Positions 1 through 8,669 of a stretch of 64,000 bases of DNA are shown one piece after another. Made by a program: the position numbers and the translations under genes. This DNA is from JBGPTF01 sp041490445 (GTDB lineage Bacteria; Acidobacteriota; Terriglobia; Acidiferrales; UBA7541). Within the stretch, counting starts at the first letter, position 1. Each line of letters opens with the position of its first letter. The notes under the pieces are model-generated. The model saw nothing but the letters and a program-made list of their open reading frames with translations, was not told the origin of the DNA and made no database searches. Location of the stretch: the NCBI GenBank assembly GCA_041490445.1, contig JBGPTF010000011.1, positions 97,232-161,231 of the forward strand. Direction: 5' to 3'.

Positions 1-1007
1 AGCCAGTCCGGATTCACCTTGCTCCCGACTTTTGTCAGTTCCGGGCCGATGTCGCCGCCGATCAGGCTTGTCTCTCCGGCGCGCGTGACAGCTCGCGCAT
101 GGCAGGTCGAGCAGAACATCTGCCGGAAACGCAGCTCGCCCTGGTCCGCCAGGTCGGATTTCTTCGACAACGCCGCCACGACGCGCGGATCGAATTTGTA
201 GTGCTGGATCGGTTTCGCCTGCAACGTGCTCAGGTAGCCGGAAAGCGCGTGCAGCTCCTGTTCCGTCAGGCGGAACTTCGGCATTCGCGGCTCTGGTTCG
301 TTCTCGTAGCCATTGACGACAGTGTTGCCGTCCGCGTCGGTGATCGTCCGCGGCTCCTTCAGCCATCTGTAAATCCACTCCCGGCTCACCTTGGTTCCAA
401 TGCTCGTCAAATCGGGGCCCAGCATGGCCGGCCGCTCGACGCCCTGCAACCGGTGACAGCCGATGCAGTTGAACTCCGCCAGTAGTTGCCGGCCGCGGTC
501 GAGTCGGGGAGTCTGCGCCAAGTCACCTCGGTGGCACGTCCCGCAGGACGCTTGGATAAAATGAATCGGAAGGAGCGGCTGTTCCCAGGCCAGCGTCGTT
601 TCGTGCGCCTCGGCGACCTCCGTGGCAGGGCCCTGCCCGCGATGGCAAACTACACAGCCCCACGGCAGGACGGCGTGCGGTATGGGTGGGTGCTCGCGAA
701 ACGGCTGCGGCACGGATGCGCCGCTCAGGCTCGCCTGCGTGATCCCCTGGTGGCACGTGGTGCAGCGGTCTACCACTCCCATCTCGGGAATCCAGATCTG
801 ATCGATTCCGGGGCGAGAATCGGAAAGCAATCGCTTGGTATCGGGACGCGACTCCGCGAAGCGCACATAGTCGCGTTTGTAACGCTTCCACTCGCGTCGC
901 AGGTCTTTCACCGGCGAAATGGCCAGTAGGGCTACGAAAATCACACTGCTGACCGCGAACACCAGCCGCATCCGGCGCGAGACTTTGCCCATCTCCTCAG
1001 CCGACAT
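1..1007 (-). CDS. membrane-anchored multihaem cytochrome c of the bc-type complex (3' end outside window)
   Basis: About 335 residues are visible and the gene continues past the window edge. An N-terminal membrane helix (about residues 14-30) is followed by five CxxCH haem-attachment motifs: CTTCH near 82, CVVCH near 118, CGTCH near 155, CIGCH near 181 and CSTCH near 299. The last two sit in ordinary mono-haem cytochrome c folds, each followed by a GPxL segment. It is probably the exported electron acceptor of the adjacent Rieske/cytochrome b complex. The ATG lies inside the end of the upstream cytochrome b gene (11-nt overlap), which implies translational coupling. The exact haem number is unknown because the C terminus is missing. 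Confidence 0.88.
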   Translation of the reverse strand, partial: MSAEEMGKVSRRMRLVFAVSSVIFVALLAISPVKDLRREWKRYKRDYVRFAESRPDTKRLLSDSRPGIDQIWIPEMGVVDRCTTCHQGITQASLSGASVPQPFREHPPIPHAVLPWGCVVCHRGQGPATEVAEAHETTLAWEQPLLPIHFIQASCGTCHRGDLAQTPRLDRGRQLLAEFNCIGCHRLQGVERPAMLGPDLTSIGTKVSREWIYRWLKEPRTITDADGNTVVNGYENEPEPRMPKFRLTEQELHALSGYLSTLQAKPIQHYKFDPRVVAALSKKSDLADQGELRFRQMFCSTCHARAVTRAGETSLIGGDIGPELTKVGSKVNPDW

Positions 1008-1722
1008 GCGACCTCCACGGCCACACCCACGACCACCCCGGCCCCCTGAAAAACGTTCCGACCACCGTGAGCACAACCGCCACGCAGATGAACCAGGTCA
1101 TCACCCACCACGAGACCGGGCGCGTGCGCAAATATTCCGACCACTGCCGCCCGCCCGGCGCAGCGAAGTAGGAATAAACAACGAGGGCGCCGATCAAGAC
1201 CGTCGGGACAAGCACCGTCCAGGCGACAAACGCGGCCTCGAAAATCACGATGGGGACCAGAGCGGCAAGGAATACCCGGAGCTGTTTCGTTCGGTTGGCT
1301 GCCCAGATCGGTTCGCTCTGGACATTGACGTTGAAGTACGGGATCACCACAAGCGCGATCACCACCAGCGTCGGGATGATAATTCCCGCGACGAGCGGCG
1401 GGAAATAATGCAACAACTCCTGCAAGCCGAGGAAGTACCACGGCGCCTTGGCAGGATTCGGTGTCAGCAGCGGATTCGCCAGTTGCTCGAGCGGCGCATC
1501 CCAAAACAGCGCGACCGCCACGAGCGCGATCATCAGCACCTGAAACGCAATCGCTTCGCGCAGCAGCAGGTGAGGAAAAACCATCACCTGCTTCCCGGCG
1601 TCGCCTTTCACTTTCGCGGAGGTCTTCCGCGTCAGGAAGACGAAGCGCCGGGGGCTCTTCAGCGCGTTGGAATCAAATCCAGCCTCCGAGTTATTTTTCT
1701 TTTCGTCCGTCATCGTCATCAC
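997..1722 (-). CDS. cytochrome b C-terminal (subunit IV-like) subunit
   Basis: This 241-residue protein has about five hydrophobic segments and corresponds to the C-terminal half of cytochrome b (subunit IV of b6f-type complexes), which forms part of the quinol-oxidation (Qo) site. The region matching the family's PEWY motif reads APWYFLGLQEL (PWYF at 94-97), so the usual Glu position is not Glu; from memory this form recurs in some menaquinol-oxidising bacteria. The start overlaps the end of the cytochrome b6-like gene by 32 nt. ATG codons at 1722, 1719 and 1713 are all possible and no ribosome-binding site decides between them. Confidence 0.85.
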   Translation of the reverse strand: MMTMTDEKKNNSEAGFDSNALKSPRRFVFLTRKTSAKVKGDAGKQVMVFPHLLLREAIAFQVLMIALVAVALFWDAPLEQLANPLLTPNPAKAPWYFLGLQELLHYFPPLVAGIIIPTLVVIALVVIPYFNVNVQSEPIWAANRTKQLRVFLAALVPIVIFEAAFVAWTVLVPTVLIGALVVYSYFAAPGGRQWSEYLRTRPVSWWVMTWFICVAVVLTVVGTFFRGPGWSWVWPWRSHVG

Positions 1723-2449
1723 GCACGGTCAAGCCGCCGTCCTTCTGCACGCGCCAGAAATGAATGCCGATGAATCCAATCGCCAGCAGCGGCAGAACCA
1801 CGCAGTGCAGCACGTAGAACCGCAGCAAGGCGTTTTCCCCCACCAGGTTCCCGCCGAGCAGCAGGAACCGGGTATCCTTTCCCAAAAAGGGCATCGCCGA
1901 TATGATGTTTGTCCCCACCGTGATGGCCCAGAAGGCCAATTGGTCCCACGGAAGCAGATACCCGGTGTAGCTCAGAAAAAGCGTAAGCAGCAGCAGCACC
2001 ACCCCCACCACCCAGTTGAACTCGTGCGGCGGCTTGTAGCCTCCGCGATAGAACACGTGGAACATGTGCGCGAAAACCAGGAGCACCATCAAGTGCGCCG
2101 CCAGACGGTGCAGGTTGCGGAGAAAAACGCCGTTCGAAACTGCGAAGCGCAGGTCTTTCATGTCCCGATAGGCCTGCGGGACGGCCGGGTGGTAGTAGAA
2201 CATTAGCAGTACGCCCGTAACCGTCAGCACGATGAACAGCAGAAAAGAAACCGATCCCAGGTAGTACGTCGCCCGCGCCCGCAGCGATTTCTCCCGCACC
2301 TTCACCGGCAAAAAGTGGAGGAACAGGTTCCCAAAGATTGCCAGGCTGCGCGTTCGGTTCGTAAGCGCCGGGCCGCGCCGGAAGATGGATTTCCAGACGC
2401 GCGTGCCGCGCAATCGCTCGAGCGCCTGATGAATGGGAGTGCTTGCCAT
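1691..2449 (-). CDS. cytochrome b N-terminal (b6-like) subunit
   Basis: This 252-residue integral membrane protein has four main helices and carries the two b haems. The likely ligands are His114/His128 on one helix and His215/His230 on another. The 15-residue spacing of the second pair is the b6-type spacing, which agrees with cytochrome b being split into two genes here. It passes electrons across the membrane between the Qo and Qi quinone sites. It lies 8 nt downstream of the Rieske gene and overlaps the next gene, as expected for one complex made from one transcript. Confidence 0.92.
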   Translation of the reverse strand: MASTPIHQALERLRGTRVWKSIFRRGPALTNRTRSLAIFGNLFLHFLPVKVREKSLRARATYYLGSVSFLLFIVLTVTGVLLMFYYHPAVPQAYRDMKDLRFAVSNGVFLRNLHRLAAHLMVLLVFAHMFHVFYRGGYKPPHEFNWVVGVVLLLLTLFLSYTGYLLPWDQLAFWAITVGTNIISAMPFLGKDTRFLLLGGNLVGENALLRFYVLHCVVLPLLAIGFIGIHFWRVQKDGGLTVRDDDDGRKEK

Positions 2450-2457
2450 CGTTCGCC

Positions 2458-2964
2458 TCAGACCCTCAGAACCTGGCTCGATTTGATTGTCCCGAGTTTG
2501 TCCACCTGCAATTCGCCGTCAGCCGTCAGCGTAATTTGGAAATGCGGCAATGGCCGCGGCGCCGGACCGGCTACTTTGGTTCCATCCCGCTTGAATTTGC
2601 TTCCATGGCACGGGCACTCAATCAGGCTATCCTCGGGCTTCCACTGGGTGATGCAGCCAAGATGCGTGCAGATCGATGAAACCGCGTAAAAACCCTCCGC
2701 CATCCGCACGATGTACACCTGCTGGTCCGGCAGGTAGGTGACCGTATTGACGGGATACTGGTCGGGGTTTCCGGCCCGAAATCGGGACGGCGGTTCGAAC
2801 AAAACATTCGGCGACATGTAGCGGTAGGTCACCGCCACCGAACCCAACCCTGCAATCCCCAGCGCGCTGAGCGCGATCTCGTTCAGAAAATCGCGCCGCG
2901 TGACTCCACCGTCCGCCTGTTTCGACTCCTCCGGTTGCTTCTTGCCTTTGTCCGCTTCGCTCAT
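2458..2964 (-). CDS. Rieske 2Fe-2S subunit of the bc-type complex
   Basis: This 168-residue protein has both Rieske boxes: CTHLGC at 99-104 and CPCHG at 117-121. Cys99/His101 and Cys117/His120 would bind the 2Fe-2S cluster, and Cys104/Cys119 would form the usual disulphide. A twin-arginine segment (TRRDFLNE, 22-29) precedes one hydrophobic helix at about 28-48, fitting Tat-dependent insertion with the helix kept as anchor. It takes the first electron from quinol and hands it to cytochrome c. The ATG overlaps the stop of the upstream oxidoreductase gene (ATGA). Confidence 0.94.
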   Translation of the reverse strand: MSEADKGKKQPEESKQADGGVTRRDFLNEIALSALGIAGLGSVAVTYRYMSPNVLFEPPSRFRAGNPDQYPVNTVTYLPDQQVYIVRMAEGFYAVSSICTHLGCITQWKPEDSLIECPCHGSKFKRDGTKVAGPAPRPLPHFQITLTADGELQVDKLGTIKSSQVLRV

Positions 2965-4913
2965 ACGCGCACCACGATCTTCTCGACTGGCACGAGGTCC
3001 GGATCGTGATGAAAAACCTCAAAGGCTTCCATCGTGATCGTGTGGGCCGGGCATCGCTCGGCGCACAAGCCGCAGCGGATGCAGATCGTCTCGTCCTTCA
3101 CCATCACCGACCCTTCGCCTCGCTCGAGGTCGTCGATCGCCAGATGCTGCAGCGTGCCCGGCTGGTAGGTGGCGTCGGCCGCGAGCCGGGCCTTAACTTC
3201 CTCGGAGAAAGTGAACTGCCTGAGCGGGATCAACTGGAGACAGTTTTCCGGACAGACGTCAACGCAGCCGCCGCACAAGATGCACTCGGTGCCTTCTTCT
3301 TCGTTCCCATCGAAGATCGTGTTGATCCAGCAGCGCAGGCATCGGGAAGCTTCTTCTCTCGCCTGCGTTTCGGTGAAGCCGGTTTCCACTTCCGCGATCC
3401 CGGTCCGTCGCTCAATCGGAATGATGGGGACAGCGAGCCGTGAGTATTCGTCGAAGTGCTCGGCCATTTCGTGATGGTCGAGCACGGTGATCTGCACGAA
3501 TTTCGGCTTTGGTTTCCACTCCGCACCGCGCAGATAGCGATCGATGCCTTCGGCGGCGCGCTTGCCGTCGGCTACGGCGCTGATGATCAGCCGGGGGCCG
3601 AAGGCAATGTCGCCCGCGGCGAAGATACCCGGCGCGGTGGTCATCAGCGTTTCCGAATCAATCTTGACGGTGCCCTGGCGGGTGGTCTCGATCCCGTCCT
3701 CGGCTTTGAGAAAAGAAAGGTCGGACGCCTGCCCGATCGCGAGGATCAGGGTGTCGCAAGGAATCACCGACTCGGAGCCTTCGGCGAACGTCGGATGGAA
3801 GCGATGGTCGGCATCAAAAACGGAGGTGCAGCGGATCGTCTCCACCCCGGTGAGCTTTCCCTTCACGCCGATAAATTGCTTCGGGCCGAGTGAGGGATGA
3901 ATCTTCAGCCCTTCCTCCATCCCCTCTTCGATCTCCTCTTCGAACGCCGGCATCTCCTCGCGGGATTCGAGGCAGACCAGATGAACTTCGCGAGCGCCCA
4001 TGCGCAGCGCGGCGCGCGAAACGTCCATCAACTCCTTCATCGCCACGCTCATTTCGCTCTCGCTCAGGCTGTCGGGGAGCAGCTCGCTGCTCAGCGTCTC
4101 GAGTGTGACTTTCTGCTGCTGGCGCAACGCGGAGCGCGCCACGTCGATCGCCACGTTGCCGCCGCCGATAACGATCACCTTCTTGCCGATCGAGAAGCGG
4201 TAGCCCAAATTGACGTTGAGCAGAAAATCGATTCCCTTGATCACGCCGTCGAGTTCATGACCAGGGACGTTCAAATCGCGGCTGCGATGCAGCCCGAAAG
4301 CAAGCAGCACTGCCTGGTAACCCTGCGCGCGAAGATCCTCGAGTGAGAAATCTTTCCCGAGCCGCGCGTTCACTCGCAGCTCCGGTCCCAGGTCCAGAAT
4401 TTCGCGGATTTGCGCCTGGAGTACGTCGCGCGGCAGACGATATTCCGGTATGCCCAGTTGGAGCATTCCGCCCGGCACCGGGGCCGCCTCGAACACCGTC
4501 ACCGCATAGCCGAGCAGCGCCAGGTCATGCGCCGCGGAAAGTCCCGCAGGGCCTGAGCCGATCACGGCAACTTTTTCTTGGCGGGTGACTTTCGGCTTCT
4601 CGGGGAACATTTCGAGCGGGTTGCGGGATTCCGGTCCGTAGCGCTCGGTGAGGAAACGCTTCAGCGCGCGAATGGAAATCGGCGCGTCGAATTTGCCGCG
4701 CCGGCAATCCGTTTCGCAGGGGTGGCCGCAGACGCGCCCGCAGATGGAAGCGAACGGATTGGGGTCGCGGGCATAGCGGTACGCCTCTTCGTATCGCCCT
4801 TCGGCGATCAGGGTGACGTATCGCCCCGCTTGCGTATGGACTGGACAGGCCTGCATGCAGGGAAAATTCGACTCCAGCCAGTCCAGGTCCACGAGTTTGG
4901 TGCGAGCCTTCAC
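2961..4913 (-). CDS. GltD-type FAD/NAD(P)H iron-sulfur oxidoreductase subunit
   Basis: A 650-residue protein in three parts. The N-terminal Fe-S region has cysteines at 19, 23, 58, 62, 66 and 70. It is followed by two Rossmann motifs: GSGPAG at 119-124 for FAD and IGGGNVA near 249-255 for NAD(P)H. The C terminus holds ferredoxin-like clusters, with cysteines around 525-558 and a CxxCxxCxxxCP set at 611-621. The layout is that of the glutamate synthase small subunit and related electron-entry proteins, with an added ferredoxin domain. No glutamate synthase large subunit lies nearby. Instead the gene overlaps Rieske by 4 nt, so it probably links the NAD(P)H pool to the cytochrome b complex. Direction of electron flow is not shown by sequence. 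Confidence 0.85.
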   Translation of the reverse strand: MKARTKLVDLDWLESNFPCMQACPVHTQAGRYVTLIAEGRYEEAYRYARDPNPFASICGRVCGHPCETDCRRGKFDAPISIRALKRFLTERYGPESRNPLEMFPEKPKVTRQEKVAVIGSGPAGLSAAHDLALLGYAVTVFEAAPVPGGMLQLGIPEYRLPRDVLQAQIREILDLGPELRVNARLGKDFSLEDLRAQGYQAVLLAFGLHRSRDLNVPGHELDGVIKGIDFLLNVNLGYRFSIGKKVIVIGGGNVAIDVARSALRQQQKVTLETLSSELLPDSLSESEMSVAMKELMDVSRAALRMGAREVHLVCLESREEMPAFEEEIEEGMEEGLKIHPSLGPKQFIGVKGKLTGVETIRCTSVFDADHRFHPTFAEGSESVIPCDTLILAIGQASDLSFLKAEDGIETTRQGTVKIDSETLMTTAPGIFAAGDIAFGPRLIISAVADGKRAAEGIDRYLRGAEWKPKPKFVQITVLDHHEMAEHFDEYSRLAVPIIPIERRTGIAEVETGFTETQAREEASRCLRCWINTIFDGNEEEGTECILCGGCVDVCPENCLQLIPLRQFTFSEEVKARLAADATYQPGTLQHLAIDDLERGEGSVMVKDETICIRCGLCAERCPAHTITMEAFEVFHHDPDLVPVEKIVVRV

Positions 4914-4938
4914 GCGCTCGCCACGCCGTGTATCACGT

Positions 4939-5550
4939 CTACTTCTTGACTGTCAATTCGACAGTGGCGGTGGCGGCGGTGACGTCAATCGTCTGCGTCG
5001 TCGGTTTTCCTTCTTCGCTCCAGGTCTTCAGCGTGTACTGTCCGGGAGGCACTCCCTTGATTTCGAAATTGCCCTCCTTGTCGGTCACGGCGAAATACGG
5101 CGTGGGAACCACCACCAGGTAGCCGGACATCTCCGGATGCACGTTGCAAAGGAGCGGAGCGGCGCCCAGGTCGTTGAACTGAAATGATTTCTTCTCGCCC
5201 TTGGGCCAGGTGCCCAGGTTGTGCTGGAGCTTCTTGTTCCCGCTGATAGAAGGCCAATAGACGTTGTGGCCCACGGGGTCGCTGTTCAAGAAATCTACCG
5301 TCGTGCCCTTCAACACCACGGTCACGTGCGGCTCGAACTTCAGTTTGGCCTGGTCGATCACCACGTGTTTGGCGGGCGCCTCGAAGTTCTTGCCGGGGAT
5401 GGCATCCACGTAGACGGCGATATTCTCCGCGGAGCGCATTCCCTGCACCGTCACCTTTCCTTTCACCTCTCCCGCCCAGCTCAGGCTGGCCAGGAGCAAT
5501 GCGCCGAGCAGCATCCCGGCCAACACTGCGACCCTCTTAAAATTCCCCAT
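4939..5550 (-). CDS. exported cupredoxin-like copper protein
   Basis: A 203-residue protein with a signal peptide (about 1-26, cut after SWA). The N-terminal half has a plastocyanin-like fold with a likely type I copper site: His95, Cys135, His138 and Met141 (CNVHPEM). The C-terminal part (about 150-200) resembles a carboxypeptidase regulatory-like beta-sandwich, with GNFEIKGVPPGQYTL typical of that fold. It is probably a periplasmic electron carrier for the complex encoded next door. It ends 25 nt before the oxidoreductase start, in the same operon. Confidence 0.8.
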   Translation of the reverse strand: MGNFKRVAVLAGMLLGALLLASLSWAGEVKGKVTVQGMRSAENIAVYVDAIPGKNFEAPAKHVVIDQAKLKFEPHVTVVLKGTTVDFLNSDPVGHNVYWPSISGNKKLQHNLGTWPKGEKKSFQFNDLGAAPLLCNVHPEMSGYLVVVPTPYFAVTDKEGNFEIKGVPPGQYTLKTWSEEGKPTTQTIDVTAATATVELTVKK

Positions 5551-5603
5551 GATCTATTCTCCTCTGCCTGTGAGTGCCGGCCATCGGCCGGATCGAGCTA
5601 ATT

Positions 5604-7058
5604 CTAGAATACAAAATCAATTCCGCTCACGAATCCGTTCGCCCGGAAAAACTTTGCCGTCGCCGGATCCTCCTGCTCCCAGCGGCGCTGGTACTCGAAC
5701 CCCAGTTTGATGTTCGCGCGAACGAACATCTGCACCCCTGGGCTGAAGCGGTTGCGCGTATTGGTGCGGGAGAGCCCGTTCAGGAAATCGGTGGGCGAGT
5801 TCACTACGTCGTAGCGCATCAGGCCGATCAGCCACGGATAGAACCAGTATTCCGTCTCGACGAACCCGCCTCCGAAGGTGACTGGCGTCCCCCGCACGAA
5901 TCCGTCTTCGCTGCTATTCAGCACATCATTTGTGTCGTGGCCGTACATGCCGAGACCCCACAGCTCGAATTGGCGGTACTTGAAACGAAAATCGCCGCCG
6001 ACACGATAGAACGGTTGGCGGAGGGTCGGCAAGCCCGGGAAGAGAACGGCATCCATGTTTTGTGCGTTGCGCCCGTAGTAGCCGAACGCGCCCAGCCGGA
6101 GCGACGTATGGTCCCGCGGACCGGTCGGGCCGGCCGCCTGGATTTCGTGCCTCACACTTGCATCCCGCTCGAGATTGAATCTCTGCGACACGCGAACATA
6201 GACATCCTTGAAGTTTCGCGCCGCGGGGGCGTCGTTGCTTCCGTTGACCAGCGCGACCGACCACGTGAAGTTGCCGTCGTTCGGGTAGCCGCTGAATTCG
6301 ATGCCGCGCTGCGGTGCTCCGATCACGAAGGGATTGGCCGTCGTGCCCGGCACCGCGCCGACTCCCGTGCAATCCGGATTGTTGACGCACCCTGCCTGGC
6401 CGTAAATGTCGTAATCGCTCATATTGATCGAGCGCGCTTGCGTGAACGGCAGATCCAGTTCAAATTGTCCGAAGCGGACGTTCAGCGCGTCCTTCGGCAG
6501 ATGCAGGTAATGGCCGAGGTCGTTCACCTTCAAATACCCGTCTCCGAGGCCGCCAGCCGCGCCGGAGCCGCCCGTCGAGAGGTCGTCGTCTATCCAAAAC
6601 GACAGCGTCGACCCAAAACTGCCGGCCGCGATCACCGTAAACGTGTTGGGAACGAACAGGTCCGTCCGCGGCACGACTCCTGAGCCCACCGGTATCTTGC
6701 TGTTGTACTGGGCGAAGCCGGTGTAGCGGAATCCGAGTGGCAGAGTGCCGGGCAATTCGCCCGGATAGACGGCCTTCGGGAACACGTCCTTCTGCGCCTT
6801 GGCGCCCAGGAGCACCGGTGGCTCCTTCACGAAAACCTCGTCATCTTTCGGGAATTTGAAGCCGTTCTTCTTGAACGCTTCGCCGAAGTCGTTCAGTTCG
6901 GGATAGTTGCTGTGGCAGGTGGTGCAGGAGGTTTGATACTTCCGCGCGAATGCGGGAATCGCGGAGGCGCGGGGTACCGCAGTCATCGCAACCCAGAGAA
7001 GAAAACCGATCCCCAGAGCCGAGAACAACGCGCTGACGATGATCTTTCGATTGGACAT
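5604..7058 (-). CDS. exported protein with one c-haem motif and a porin-like beta-barrel
   Basis: About 484 residues. A signal/anchor segment (about 5-33) is followed by a single CTTCH motif at 45-49. The remainder alternates polar and aromatic residues and ends in ...DFVF, ending in Phe as in outer-membrane barrels. I infer a barrel carrying a haem at its periplasmic mouth, perhaps taking electrons or ligands through the outer membrane. The start was placed at 7058 because an AAGGAG lies 9 nt upstream; two ATGs at 7067 and 7064 sit too close to it, and the longer open frame would run into the Rrf2 gene. I do not know a named family. Confidence 0.7.
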   Translation of the reverse strand: MSNRKIIVSALFSALGIGFLLWVAMTAVPRASAIPAFARKYQTSCTTCHSNYPELNDFGEAFKKNGFKFPKDDEVFVKEPPVLLGAKAQKDVFPKAVYPGELPGTLPLGFRYTGFAQYNSKIPVGSGVVPRTDLFVPNTFTVIAAGSFGSTLSFWIDDDLSTGGSGAAGGLGDGYLKVNDLGHYLHLPKDALNVRFGQFELDLPFTQARSINMSDYDIYGQAGCVNNPDCTGVGAVPGTTANPFVIGAPQRGIEFSGYPNDGNFTWSVALVNGSNDAPAARNFKDVYVRVSQRFNLERDASVRHEIQAAGPTGPRDHTSLRLGAFGYYGRNAQNMDAVLFPGLPTLRQPFYRVGGDFRFKYRQFELWGLGMYGHDTNDVLNSSEDGFVRGTPVTFGGGFVETEYWFYPWLIGLMRYDVVNSPTDFLNGLSRTNTRNRFSPGVQMFVRANIKLGFEYQRRWEQEDPATAKFFRANGFVSGIDFVF

Positions 7059-7132
7059 GTTCATCATCTCCTTGCCCTCATGGTTCGCAGCTCCTGGCGC
7101 TAGGCACGCCGCGCCGAAAGCTTGCGCGATTC

Positions 7133-7540
7133 TCAAGTCCCGTAATTCCACTGCCCGACCGTCCGTCGTGCAAGTTCGGAGATCGTGAGTTGTTCCCAAT
7201 TCCTTTCGCATTCCGAAGAAGTATCCAGCCAGATCCTTAACAGGGGGTCCGCGATAGATGTCGCTAGCTCGTCTCCCACCGGCTGGAATAGCTTTAAGAC
7301 CTGTCCCAGGCGAATCTCCTCCGGTGACCGTTCAAGTTCGTAGCCACCCTTCGAGCCCCGGCGCGAACGTGTGATGCCGGCCCAATTCAGGAAGTGCAAG
7401 GTTTTCGCTGCCTGCGACGCTGGTATCCGTACGAAGCGCGCTACATCGCATGCCGAGACCCTCTTCCCTCCGGACAATGCCAGGCAAATCAAGGCTTTCA
7501 ATGCGTACTCCACAGCCTTCGGGGGTCTTGACAAAAGCAT
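7133..7540 (-). CDS. Rrf2-family transcriptional regulator
   Basis: A 135-residue winged-helix protein. The N terminus (SRPPKAVEYALKALICLAL) and the wing region RRGSKGGYELER are typical of Rrf2 proteins such as NsrR and IscR. The usual three-cysteine Fe-S cluster pattern is missing; only one cysteine (SSECERNW) lies in the C-terminal half, so it may sense something other than a cluster or share the ligand role. It precedes the respiratory operon on the same strand by 75 nt and is the obvious candidate to control it and itself. ATG at 7540 is preferred to the TTG just before it. Confidence 0.85.
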   Translation of the reverse strand: MLLSRPPKAVEYALKALICLALSGGKRVSACDVARFVRIPASQAAKTLHFLNWAGITRSRRGSKGGYELERSPEEIRLGQVLKLFQPVGDELATSIADPLLRIWLDTSSECERNWEQLTISELARRTVGQWNYGT

Positions 7541-7568
7541 CAAAGTCCCTATTCGGCGTAATTTCCCC

Positions 7569-7596
7569 GATTTAGTGGAAGCAAACCTGTTTCCAA
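7569..7596 (-). promoter_or_regulatory. promoter with internal palindrome upstream of the Rrf2 gene
   Basis: Read on the minus strand, TTGGAA (7591-7596) and TAAATC (7569-7574) are 16 nt apart and lie just upstream of the Rrf2 start. Between them, at 7577-7594, is the palindrome GGAAGCA-N4-TGTTTCC, whose arms match at 6 of 7 positions. A dimeric regulator bound there would cover the promoter spacer. Autoregulation by the Rrf2 protein is inference. Confidence 0.45.
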
Positions 7597-8463
7597 TGAG
7601 CGATTGTCATCCCCCAAGCGCGTAAAATGCTTATACAGAAGGACTTAAACAACATACGCAGGATTTGCTCCCCGGTCGAAGGTGTCCAGTATCCTTGCCA
7701 CTTGAGTCAATTCGCCCTTTGAGGGCGTGTTTCCACACGTATTCCTCCGAACCCAGGCGGGATTCTCCGCGTCCGCGAATTCGACCTCGATTGGAATCCC
7801 GAGGCGCTTGCCTCGCTGGAGCGGGACCGCGGCCATGACGAGGCGCCTTGCAAATATGTGCGGGAGATCATGCCCGCGCAAATTCTAGCAGCCTGCGGAA
7901 AAAGCCGGTCTTCTTTCTGTCCTGTAGCGCTGGGCTTCAGCCCGGCATCTTCTTTTCAATGCCTTGCCCGCCCGGAGGTGGTTGCGGCAACTGCTGTCGG
8001 CCCTTTTTCCTCAGCCTGCTAGGATTCGTCCTTGGCCCTGTAGATCCGCGAATTGCGTCCCTACCTTCCTCGCACGATCATCCGCGTTACCTTGATACAC
8101 GAGCAGAGAACACAAGATCCGAGAGATCATGTTCTGTCAATCATTCGTGTCGGGCACGGTGTCGGCCGATGCCGCATTCCGGCGCGCTCTCTCACACGCC
8201 TGCGCGACGCGGTCTGCGCTGCGAGCAAGTGAAATTGCTGGGTGGCTCTCTAACCATGGATAAATCGAAGACGGCAGCCGGACGGGCCACATTGTCCCGC
8301 TCAACCCGAACGCCGCCGCTGTCCTGACGCACCGGCGGAGCCTTTTCCCCAGCGCACAGCAAGAACAATTCGTGTTCCAGCATGAAAAGTACGACCTTGC
8401 TGGCAATGGCCGCCAGTTATTCGACGCAGGGGAATCCGAAGGGGCAAACTTACTGAGAAAAGG
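7597..8463. other. 867-nt intergenic region with no recognisable gene
   Basis: No credible coding region was found. A 78-codon open frame on the minus strand (7645-7881) has no recognisable motif or clear ribosome-binding site. A short palindrome at 7930-7945 (CTGGGCT/AGCCCGG around TC) resembles dispersed palindromic repeats I remember from acidobacterial genomes; only this copy is in the window. The remainder looks like decayed sequence. Confidence 0.5.
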
Positions 8464-8539
<76 letters not shown>

Positions 8540-8593
8540 ACCGGAGGGACTGCGCGCCACAGTGAAGCCCGCGCAGGCACAACCAAACAATTA

Positions 8594-8623
8594 TTTATAA
8601 CAGTCCGGACGCAGCAGGGTCAA
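8594..8623 (-). promoter_or_regulatory. sigma70-type promoter for tRNA-Lys
   Basis: On the minus strand TTGACC (8618-8623) and TATAAA (8594-8599) are separated by 18 nt. Transcription would begin near 8587, about 48 nt before the mature tRNA 5' end at 8539. Confidence 0.65.
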
Positions 8624-8669
8624 TGCGCAATTCAGCGGCGGCAAAACCGGACGCGGCGAAAAGGAATCG

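Noticed and set aside
7645..7881. A 78-codon minus-strand frame, considered as a PilZ-like remnant
   Set aside because: Only a short stretch (PLQRGKRLGIPIEVEF) is vaguely like the start of a PilZ domain; the RxxxR and DxSxxG motifs are not both present and no ribosome-binding site was found.
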